Shown one piece after another: positions 1-4,321 of a stretch of 5,329 bases of DNA (position 1 is the stretch's first letter; every line of letters starts with the position of its first letter). Both the position numbers and the translations under genes were made by a program. The notes under the pieces were generated by a model that searched no databases, was not told the origin of the DNA, and saw nothing but the letters and a program-made list of their open reading frames with translations. The stretch covers positions 1 through 5,329 of the forward strand of contig DAINOC010000097.1 in the NCBI GenBank assembly GCA_036735565.1. Direction: 5' to 3'. This DNA comes from Coraliomargarita_B sp036735565. GTDB lineage: Bacteria > Verrucomicrobiota > Verrucomicrobiia > Opitutales > Coraliomargaritaceae.

Positions 1-33
1 GCGGGCTTCGCGGGATTACATTCTCGAGACTTT

Positions 34-43
34 GGCCTAGTGC
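34..43. repeat. Left 10-bp target-site duplication
   Basis: GGCCTAGTGC directly abuts the left end of the inverted-repeat element and is repeated exactly at 226-235, directly after its right end. Direct repeats of this length flanking a perfect inverted repeat are the usual footprint of transposition. Because the terminal bases are palindromic (GC/GC), the duplication could also be read as 8 bp (GCCTAGTG) with 19-bp terminal repeats. Confidence 0.8.
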
Positions 44-225
44 GAATGGCACTTAGTTAAGCTGGGTTGTCGTAGTGCGCAGCTTCAGCAAGCATCTTTA
101 CGCCGCTCGCTCAAGTAAGCAAAACCCTTGCTGAAGCTGCGGGCTACGGGAGGCCATCAGCTCGCAGGACATCCTATTGCCGTCGGCCTTTGCCATCGGT
201 TCACACCCTTAACTAAGTGCCATTC
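44..225. mobile_element. MITE-like non-autonomous element, 182 bp
   Basis: The left end GAATGGCACTTAGTTAAG (44-61) is the exact reverse complement of the right end (208-225), an 18-of-18 match, and identical 10-bp direct repeats lie immediately outside. The interior has no credible open reading frame, so the element would need a transposase supplied from elsewhere. A second, nested inverted repeat (72-92 with 127-147) fills much of the left half. Terminal repeats near 18 bp with duplications of 9-12 bp are typical of the IS4-type group of DDE transposons, so an IS4-related parent is a reasonable guess, but no parent element is present to confirm it. Still-identical direct repeats suggest a fairly recent insertion. 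The alternative is a structured intergenic repeat family that only resembles a MITE. Confidence 0.8.
72..147. repeat. Internal long hairpin of the MITE-like element
   Basis: The arm at 72-92 pairs with 127-147 in 19 of 21 positions, including a perfect 15-bp core (CGCAGCTTCAGCAAG at 78-92 with its complement at 127-141). The loop is 34 nt. As DNA this could extrude a cruciform; as RNA it would be a very stable stem-loop. It is nested inside the terminal repeats and may be an older repeat captured by the element or a structural part of it. Confidence 0.75.
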
Positions 226-235
226 GGCCTAGTGC
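226..235. repeat. Right 10-bp target-site duplication
   Basis: An exact second copy of GGCCTAGTGC, starting at the base after the right terminal inverted repeat. Together with the copy at 34-43 it defines the insertion boundaries. Confidence 0.8.
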
Positions 236-387
236 CTTGTGTCGTGAACCGTCTCGCCTTCGCGCTGGCGTTGAAAAGCCCGCTGCCTGCTACCTTGGCC
301 GGAAAATCGACGGCACTGCATCGAACATAGAGCTTCCAAAATCGAACTTTGAGCACCTGCGACTCTGCGGTGTCTCTCTCGTTCATC

Positions 388-427
388 CGATGTTCGGTGT
401 TCGACGTTTGACGTTCAGAAACGAACG
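388..427. repeat. Degenerate short GTTCG-type tandem repeat
   Basis: Variants of GTTCG recur about every 7-8 bp (GATGTTCG, GTGTTCGA, CGTTTGA, CGTTCAGA) and end in a small inverted repeat, CGTTC (412-416) with GAACG (423-427). Two related ATCGAAC words lie upstream near 319 and 337-345. No coding function is implied. Similar TTCGA/GTTCG runs are, from general memory, common in intergenic DNA of some PVC-group bacteria. Confidence 0.45.
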
Positions 428-480
428 GTTGAATCGGAATATGTTGGTGTCATACCAACGCTTAACGTTTTCTGGTAAAA

Positions 481-557
481 GGTAGCGGCTGCTGTCCCTA
501 GCAGCCATGCCTGATGTGCCAACCCAGTCCTGGCCTCTGAGGACACGGGCCGCTACC
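481..557. repeat. Three-stem inverted-repeat structure
   Basis: An outer perfect 9-bp stem, GGTAGCGGC (481-489) with GCCGCTACC (549-557), encloses two further hairpins. One is GGCTGCT/AGCAGCC (487-493 with 500-506, 6-nt loop), which overlaps the outer stem by three bases. The other is GTCCT/AGGAC (527-531 with 540-544, 8-nt loop). This could be a structured RNA, a cruciform repeat or the remains of another small element. I do not recognise it as a known riboswitch or RNA family. Confidence 0.5.
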
Positions 558-608
558 CAATTTTGGAGTCGATTTACCAACAAAAGTCAGTGGGAGGTGT
601 TACAGCGC

Positions 609-629
609 GCTGACGTCCCCTGTGTCAGC
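609..629. repeat. Inverted repeat GCTGAC-N9-GTCAGC
   Basis: A perfect 6-bp inverted repeat with a 9-nt centre. It shares TGAC/GTCA half-sites with the stronger palindrome at 649-668, so the pair may be two binding sites for one regulator or two small hairpins. No function can be assigned. Confidence 0.35.
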
Positions 630-648
630 ACGCCGCGCCGTTTACAGA

Positions 649-668
649 TGACACGTCACAGCGTGTCA
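649..668. promoter_or_regulatory. 20-bp palindrome, candidate operator or hairpin
   Basis: TGACACG and CGTGTCA form a perfect 7-bp inverted repeat around a 6-nt centre, about 130 bp upstream of the hsp20 start codon. Length and symmetry suit a dimeric repressor site, or a small RNA hairpin. A short T-run follows only after about 12 bases (680-684), so it is a poor intrinsic terminator. The regulator is unknown. Confidence 0.4.
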
Positions 669-693
669 GGCTGTCCCGGTTTTTGCCCTGCCA

Positions 694-707
694 ATTTAAG
701 CTTAAAT
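694..707. promoter_or_regulatory. 14-bp perfect AT-rich palindrome
   Basis: ATTTAAGCTTAAAT is perfectly self-complementary with no spacer. It lies in the AT-rich DNA upstream of hsp20, some 50 bp before the sigma-54-like motif, where an operator or activator site would be expected. AT-rich sequence makes chance palindromes more likely, so the regulatory role is only a suggestion. Confidence 0.35.
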
Positions 708-742
708 AATTGATTATAAATTGGATAAGAATCTAACACGGC

Positions 743-760
743 TTGGCATTTCGTATGCAA
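743..760 (+). promoter_or_regulatory. Sigma-54-like promoter motif for hsp20
   Basis: TTGGCATTTCGTATGCAA has GG (745-746) and GC (757-758) separated by exactly ten bases, the defining -24/-12 spacing. The flanking TTGGCA and TGCAA agree with the TGGCAY-N-TTGCW consensus except for weak matches in the middle. Transcription would start near 770, giving a leader of about 30 nt before the start codon at 800. No convincing sigma-70 pair was found close by; a weak TTGATT (710-715) lacks a good -10. No CIRCE element is seen. Sigma-54 control of a small heat-shock gene is less usual than sigma-32 or HrcA control, so this stays tentative. Confidence 0.4.
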
Positions 761-786
761 TTCGGTTTTGTTCATCAACCTCAACG

Positions 787-794
787 AAAGGAAA
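787..794 (+). promoter_or_regulatory. Ribosome binding site of hsp20
   Basis: AAAGGAAA lies 5 nt before the ATG at 800. It decides the start: the reading frame stays open upstream to a TTG at 743, but that start lacks a Shine-Dalgarno sequence and would add 19 residues not typical of the family. Confidence 0.75.
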
Positions 795-799
795 CCAAC

Positions 800-1231
800 A
801 TGAAACTCATACGCTATGAATACCCGCAGACACCGGCCGCATCGGCCTTCAACCGTCTCTTCGATCTGAGTGGTCCCTCTCTGGATCGCTTCAGCTCGAT
901 GTTTGACGAGTTCTTTGCCGGAGCGCCCGGTTTTAACGCTACCGCTGCCGACCTGTTCGAGGACGAGCACAACTACTATGCCCGCTTCGAGCTGCCCGGC
1001 TACAAAAAGGACCAGATCGATTTGGAGCTGGAAAACGCGGTGTTGACCGTCCGCAGCGCCGCCACCGAAACGTCGGAGGCCGGGGAAACGCGCCGGAGCT
1101 TCCAGCGCTCGATCGCCGTTCCCGACGGGGTGGACCTCGAGAAGGTCGCTGCCAGCCTGGAGGATGGCGTGCTCGACCTGACCTTGCCGAAGGCCGACGA
1201 GGTCAAGCCGCGCAAGATCCAGGTCAGCTGA
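800..1231 (+). CDS. hsp20: Hsp20/alpha-crystallin small heat-shock protein
   Basis: A 143-residue ATP-independent cytoplasmic chaperone of the small heat-shock family, which binds unfolding proteins and holds them for refolding by DnaK/ClpB-type machines. Residues 1-48 are a variable, aromatic-rich N-terminal arm. The alpha-crystallin domain runs from about 49 to 136, with the family landmarks ELPGYKKDQIDLEL (64-77), a SFQRSIAVPDGVD strand (100-112) and the conserved A-x-x-x-x-G-V-L signature (AASLEDGVLDLTLPK, 117-131). The tail ends in KIQV (139-142), an I-x-I/V motif that docks into neighbouring subunits during oligomer assembly. Length is normal for the family. The ATG at 800 is chosen because a good ribosome binding site (787-794) precedes it. 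The gene is monocistronic: long non-coding DNA lies upstream and a strong terminator follows. Stress control is expected; the only visible promoter candidate is a sigma-54-like motif. Confidence 0.95.
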   Translation: MKLIRYEYPQTPAASAFNRLFDLSGPSLDRFSSMFDEFFAGAPGFNATAADLFEDEHNYYARFELPGYKKDQIDLELENAVLTVRSAATETSEAGETRRSFQRSIAVPDGVDLEKVAASLEDGVLDLTLPKADEVKPRKIQVS

Positions 1232-1255
1232 GACGGACCACCCATCCAAGCGGAC

Positions 1256-1284
1256 AAGGCAGGGGGCCACCCCTGCCTTTTTTT
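1256..1284 (+). terminator. Intrinsic terminator of hsp20
   Basis: A perfect 10-bp GC-rich stem, AAGGCAGGGG (1256-1265) with CCCCTGCCTT (1270-1279), has a 4-nt GCCA loop and runs into seven T residues (1278-1284). It lies 25 nt after the hsp20 stop codon. The complementary A-tract is short (two As), so it mainly acts on the + strand. Confidence 0.92.
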
Positions 1285-1524
1285 CTTGGAGGGCGGTCGA
1301 AGCGGCGTTCGTCGGTGCGGGCTCGAAGCCGCTCTCTCCGCTCCGCTACGTTTGGATAGGTTCCAGCGACAGCCTCCGCTGAAAATATCCGCGTAGCAGA
1401 ACCGTGATAACGGTTTCGATTCTTTTTGGGTGGTTGATCACGCGAGGCGACCGCAGCAGGCCCGCATTGAAAATGCTGTTTCCTTTGTGTTGCTAGAAGG
1501 CGACTTTCGACAACACTCACCAGC
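1285..1524. other. Intergenic region before the M42-rimK operon
   Basis: About 240 bp without a credible gene; it should hold the operon promoter. A TTGAAA at 1467-1472 could be a -35 box, but the best -10 at 17-18 bp spacing (near 1490-1496) is poor. Small inverted repeats are present: AGCGGC (1301-1306) with GCCGCT (1328-1333), and a tighter hairpin at 1400-1415. The start codon at 1525 has no clear Shine-Dalgarno sequence; the nearest purine run, GAAGG, ends 24 nt upstream. Confidence 0.5.
1400..1425 (+). terminator. Weak hairpin with T-run, possible terminator or leader element
   Basis: AACCGT (1400-1405) pairs with ACGGTT (1410-1415) around a GATA loop, followed by TCGATTCTTTTT. The stem is only 6 bp and the T-run is interrupted, so it is a weak terminator at best. 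It could instead be a leader hairpin or a regulator site ahead of the operon. Confidence 0.3.
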
Positions 1525-2631
1525 ATGCCAAAAAATAAGTCCGCCAAGCCGTCCGCTCCCAAAAAGTCCGCCAAGCCCTACGTCGCACCCGACTTTCTCG
1601 TCGACTTGCTCAACGCCCGCTCGCCGACCGGGCATGAATATGAAGCCCAGGCCGTGGTGGACCGCTATGTCGAGCCGATGGTCCCGGTTTACCGTAAGGA
1701 TACCATGGGCAACCGCTTCGCCACGGTGAATCCGGACGGCGATCCGAGTATCCTCTTCGCCGGGCACATCGACGAGCTCGGGCTGATCATCACCTACATC
1801 GATGACAACGGCTTTATCTATTTTGATACGCTCGGTGGGCACGATAAGACCATGATCTCCGGACGGCGGGTCTCGATTCTCACCCAAAGCGGGGTGGTCA
1901 AAGGCGTCACGGGTAAGCGCGCCATCCACCTCATGAGCCCGGAGGACCGGAAAAAGGTCCCCGAGACCCACGAGATCTGGATCGACATCGGAGTGAAGAA
2001 CCGTGCCGAGGCGGAAAAGTTTGTCCGCATCGGCGACTGTGCAGTCTACGACCAGAGCTTTGAGCTCATCCGGGGCAGCGTCGGCGTGGCCCGCGCCTTT
2101 GACGACAAGGCGGGTGCCTATGCCGTGCTCGAAGCCGTCCGGCGGCTCACCAAGGGGAAGCTTCACGCCCGCGTCACTGCAGCGGCCACGACCCAGGAGG
2201 AGATTGGCACGCGGGGTGCGATCACGGCGGCCTTCTCGGAAAACCCCGATTTCGCCATCGCGGTGGATGTGGGTCACGCCACCGATTCACCGGATTGCGA
2301 TCCGCGTAAATTCGGACGCACCAAACAGGGTGGGGGCCCCATCGTCTGCCGCGGGCCCAATATCAACCCGGTCATTTTCGAGCGCATCGTGAGCTGCGCC
2401 AAAGCCAACAAGATCCCCTACCAACTGGAGGCTGACCCCCGTCCCACGGGGACCGACGCGCGGGCCATCCAGGTCGCACAGGCCGGTATCGCCACCGCCT
2501 TGCTCTCCATCCCGCTGCGCTACATGCACACGCCGAGCGAGATGGTCGACCTTGAGGATGTGGAGCACACCGTGCAGCTACTCGTCGCCGTGGCCCGTTC
2601 GCTGAAAAAAGGCGAGCGCGGCATCTGGTAG
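1525..2631 (+). CDS. M42-family metallo-aminopeptidase (glutamyl aminopeptidase/FrvX-like)
   Basis: A 368-residue dinuclear-metal aminopeptidase of family M42. Members are large cytoplasmic oligomers that remove N-terminal residues from peptides, and some prefer acidic residues (glutamyl aminopeptidase PepA). All expected metal and catalytic residues are visible: H81 and D83 in AGHIDELG, the bridging Asp D193 in AFDDKAG, the adjacent E225-E226 in TTQEEIGTRGA (catalytic base and ligand), D248 in AVDVGHATD and H335 in RYMHTPSEM. SPTGHE near residue 33 is the usual N-terminal family motif. Before it lies a basic Lys/Ala/Pro/Ser leader of about 20 residues with a repeated SAKP unit, which is not part of the catalytic fold; there is no signal peptide. 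The start lacks a clear ribosome binding site, so the exact N-terminus is less certain. It lies 8 bp before the retropepsin-like gene and probably heads the operon. Substrate preference is inferred only from the rimK context; other cellular peptides are equally possible. Confidence 0.9.
   Translation: MPKNKSAKPSAPKKSAKPYVAPDFLVDLLNARSPTGHEYEAQAVVDRYVEPMVPVYRKDTMGNRFATVNPDGDPSILFAGHIDELGLIITYIDDNGFIYFDTLGGHDKTMISGRRVSILTQSGVVKGVTGKRAIHLMSPEDRKKVPETHEIWIDIGVKNRAEAEKFVRIGDCAVYDQSFELIRGSVGVARAFDDKAGAYAVLEAVRRLTKGKLHARVTAAATTQEEIGTRGAITAAFSENPDFAIAVDVGHATDSPDCDPRKFGRTKQGGGPIVCRGPNINPVIFERIVSCAKANKIPYQLEADPRPTGTDARAIQVAQAGIATALLSIPLRYMHTPSEMVDLEDVEHTVQLLVAVARSLKKGERGIW
1537..1577 (+). repeat. In-frame 14-bp direct repeat in the M42 leader
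   Basis: AAGTCCGCCAAGCC occurs at 1537-1550 and again, identically, at 1564-1577. The 27-bp offset keeps the frame and encodes a repeated Lys-Ser-Ala-Lys-Pro unit. It points to a slippage or duplication origin for the low-complexity basic N-terminus. Confidence 0.7.
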
Positions 2632-2639
2632 TTCCCGGC

Positions 2640-3119
2640 ATGGCAAACGCACTCATCGGCAAGCAGCTCATCGGCTGGAAGGAGACGGTCGATCTGCCGG
2701 ACTGGGGGATCGAGCACATTGTGTCGAAGAGCGACACCGGGGCCCGCCGCTCCGCCATCGATGTATCGCATATCGTGGAGCTCCCGGGCGGGCGGGTCCG
2801 CTTTGAGGTCGTCCTCGACCGTAAAGACCGCTCCCGCACCCGCACGGTAGAGGCGGTGATCGACCACCAGACCCACGTCCGCTCCAGCAATGGTGAGCAG
2901 CACGAGCGCTACTTTGTGCGCACCCGGGTGGTCATTGCCGGCGTCACCAAGGAGGTCGAATTCAGCCTCGTTTCCCGCGCCGACATGGTCTGCCGGATCC
3001 TGCTCGGGCGAAAAGCACTGGAGGATGATTTTCTGGTTGATCCATCGGAGAAACACGTCAGCCGTGCTCGGTCAAAAGTCCGGCTGGTCGACGAATTCGA
3101 CGAATCCTCCATCTTATGA
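2640..3119 (+). CDS. Retropepsin-like 'ATP-dependent zinc protease' family protein (RimK-associated, RimB-type)
   Basis: A 159-residue protein of the family annotated as putative ATP-dependent zinc protease (Pfam PF05618), whose fold and motifs are actually retropepsin-like. Family hallmarks in order: the IGWKETVDLPDWGI opening (11-24), the aspartic-protease motif K-S-D32-T-G-A-R-R-S-A (30-39), VRSSNGEQHER (80-90), and the closing R-A-D-M...LLGRKAL...FLVDP block (113-135). The DTGA triad is intact, so catalysis by an Asp dimer is expected; no zinc-binding HExxH motif is seen, so the family name is probably misleading. Length is normal. The related RimB of Pseudomonas is encoded with RimK and acts in the same modification pathway. 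The start lies 8 bp after the M42 stop, and the stop overlaps the rimK start (ATGA), which implies translational coupling. The likely role, inferred from context, is cleaving or editing the RimK-modified protein tail. No signal peptide or membrane segment is visible, so it should act in the cytoplasm. Confidence 0.88.
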   Translation: MANALIGKQLIGWKETVDLPDWGIEHIVSKSDTGARRSAIDVSHIVELPGGRVRFEVVLDRKDRSRTRTVEAVIDHQTHVRSSNGEQHERYFVRTRVVIAGVTKEVEFSLVSRADMVCRILLGRKALEDDFLVDPSEKHVSRARSKVRLVDEFDESSIL

Positions 3120-4321
3120 AAATCGCCATACTCTCCCGGGGAGCCAAACTCTACAGCACACGCCGGCTGCGCGACGCGGCGCTCGCCCGCGGACACAAGG
3201 TGCGGGTCCTCGATACCCTGAAGTTCGGGCTCTATCTGCGGCAGGGCGAGCCGGACCTGACCTACCGGGGTAAGCACATCGGCCACTTCGACGCCATCCT
3301 TCCCCGGATCGGCACGTCGGTGACTTTTTTCGGCTCTGCAGTGGTGCGCCAGTTTGAGCAGATGGGCGTCTTCTGCCTCAATACGGCGGACTCTATCCTG
3401 GCCTCCCGCGATAAACTCTCGTCCATGCAGGCGCTCAGCCGCCACGACATCGGTATCGCCGAGACCGCCTTTGTGCGTGACCAGCAGGACGTGCTCCAGG
3501 CGATCCACGCCATGGGCGGGGCACCGGTGGTCATCAAACTGCTTTCCGGCACCCAGGGTGTCGGGGTGATCCTGGCCGAGAGCAACAAGGTGGCCGAGGC
3601 CATCATCGAGACTCTTTCCAGCGTGCAGCAAAACGTGCTGGTGCAGAAATTCGTCTCCGAGTCGAAGGGCCGCGACATTCGCGCCCTCGTGGTGGGTGAC
3701 CGGGTGGTCGCGGCCATGCGGCGCACCGCAGTGGGGCAGGAGTTTCGCAGCAACGTGCACCGCGGTGGCCGCACCGAGCGCGTCGTCCTCGATGAGGCTT
3801 ACGAGCGCACGGCGGTGCGCGCCGCCCACATCCTCAATCTCAAGGTGGCCGGCGTCGATATGCTGGAAGGCAAGGACGGCCCCGTCATCATGGAGGTCAA
3901 TTCCTCCCCCGGGCTCGAAGGCATTGAGGGGGCCACCGGAGTGGACGTCGCCGGTGAGATCATCGACTTCACCGAGCAGCAGCTGAAGTTCGGCAATATG
4001 AACTTCCGCGAGCGGCTCACCTTGACCCGGGGCTACACCATCACCGAGTTCAGTATCGCTCCCGGTGCCCCGCTGGCCGGCAAGGCCATTATCAACAGCG
4101 GCCTGCGCGAGCGCGACATCATGGTGCTGCGCATCACGCGGGGCGGCGAGCACATCGCCAACCCGGACAAAAACCGCGAGCTGCTGGTCGGCGACACGCT
4201 GCTTTGTTATGGCAGCCAAATTGCTCTAAGCAGTTTCATGCCTGAACACGTCAACCGCAAGCGCCGCCGCAAGCGCAAGTCGTCCCAGCTAAGGGAGGAG
4301 CCGGACAAGGACCATGAGTGA
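3116..4321 (+). CDS. rimK: RimK-type ATP-grasp glutamate ligase with C-terminal TrkA_C/RCK_C-like domain
   Basis: A 401-residue ATP-grasp ligase that adds glutamate to a protein C-terminus using ATP; E. coli RimK (300 residues) modifies ribosomal protein S6. Residues 1 to about 290 align with the E. coli enzyme almost without gaps: MKIAILSR start, PRIGT (63-67), RDKLSSMQ (98-105), ATP-binding K141 in IKLLSGTQGVGV, D187 in RDIRALVVGD, RSN (211-213), and the metal ligands D248, E260 and N262 in IMEVNSSPGLEGIE. At the adenine-binding hinge the E. coli Glu-Tyr (178-179) is Lys-Phe here. Residues about 303-375 form an added domain that reads as TrkA_C/RCK_C: an ITEFSIAPGAPLAGKAI strand-turn (309-325), VLRITRGGEHIANP (337-350) and LLVGDTLLCYG (356-366). 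Such domains bind small ligands in K+ transport regulators. The protein ends in a basic patch (RKRRRKRK, 381-388) and an acidic tail. The start overlaps the upstream gene by 4 bp; the stop overlaps the next gene by 8 bp. Target protein and regulatory ligand are unknown. Confidence 0.95.
   Translation: MKIAILSRGAKLYSTRRLRDAALARGHKVRVLDTLKFGLYLRQGEPDLTYRGKHIGHFDAILPRIGTSVTFFGSAVVRQFEQMGVFCLNTADSILASRDKLSSMQALSRHDIGIAETAFVRDQQDVLQAIHAMGGAPVVIKLLSGTQGVGVILAESNKVAEAIIETLSSVQQNVLVQKFVSESKGRDIRALVVGDRVVAAMRRTAVGQEFRSNVHRGGRTERVVLDEAYERTAVRAAHILNLKVAGVDMLEGKDGPVIMEVNSSPGLEGIEGATGVDVAGEIIDFTEQQLKFGNMNFRERLTLTRGYTITEFSIAPGAPLAGKAIINSGLRERDIMVLRITRGGEHIANPDKNRELLVGDTLLCYGSQIALSSFMPEHVNRKRRRKRKSSQLREEPDKDHE
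4291..4311 (+). promoter_or_regulatory. Ribosome binding region of the AstE/AspA-like gene
   Basis: AAGGGAGGAG (4291-4300), inside the end of rimK, is a strong Shine-Dalgarno-like run, but 13 nt before the ATG at 4314, longer than usual. A second, weaker AAGGA (4307-4311) sits only 2 nt away. Overlap of ATGAGTGA with the rimK stop suggests re-initiation helps. Confidence 0.5.

Larger units (their letters stand above)
236..742. other. Gene-free stretch with several small repeats
   Basis: No convincing protein gene was found here on either strand. The short open frames lack a ribosome binding site and their translations match no family I recognise. The stretch carries a degenerate TTCG-rich repeat (388-427), a composite inverted-repeat structure (481-557), two hairpin palindromes (609-629 and 649-668) and an AT-rich part (about 690-740) leading into the hsp20 promoter region. 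It reads as a repeat-rich intergenic region or the decayed remains of older insertions. Confidence 0.6.

Noticed and set aside
44..225. CRISPR repeat or integron attC site as an explanation of the inverted repeats
   Set aside because: There is no regularly spaced repeat array and no attC core sites. Identical flanking direct repeats fit transposition instead.
237..485. 82-codon + strand frame in the gene-free left part
   Set aside because: It spans the TTCG-type repeat, has no ribosome binding site, and the translation resembles no known protein.
507..713. 68-codon + strand frame
   Set aside because: It runs through several inverted repeats and has no Shine-Dalgarno sequence or recognisable product.
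743..799. N-terminal extension of Hsp20 from a TTG codon
   Set aside because: There is a good ribosome binding site just before the ATG at 800 and none before 743. The stretch also carries the promoter-like motif, and the extra residues are not typical of the family.
656..1270. Minus-strand frame of 204 codons
   Set aside because: It covers the hsp20 gene on the opposite strand and runs through its terminator and upstream region, with no family resemblance.
1438..2277. Minus-strand frame of 279 codons
   Set aside because: A shadow of the M42 gene, whose metal-binding residues are all conserved on the + strand.
2632..2639. A separate promoter or terminator between the M42 and retropepsin-like genes
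   Set aside because: Only 8 bp separate the genes and no hairpin or T-run is present, so co-transcription is the simpler reading.
2909..4219. Long open frame of 436 codons on the minus strand
   Set aside because: It lies opposite rimK and the end of the retropepsin-like gene, both with clear family motifs. High GC at third codon positions creates long antisense frames; its translation is His/Asp/Gly-rich low-information sequence.
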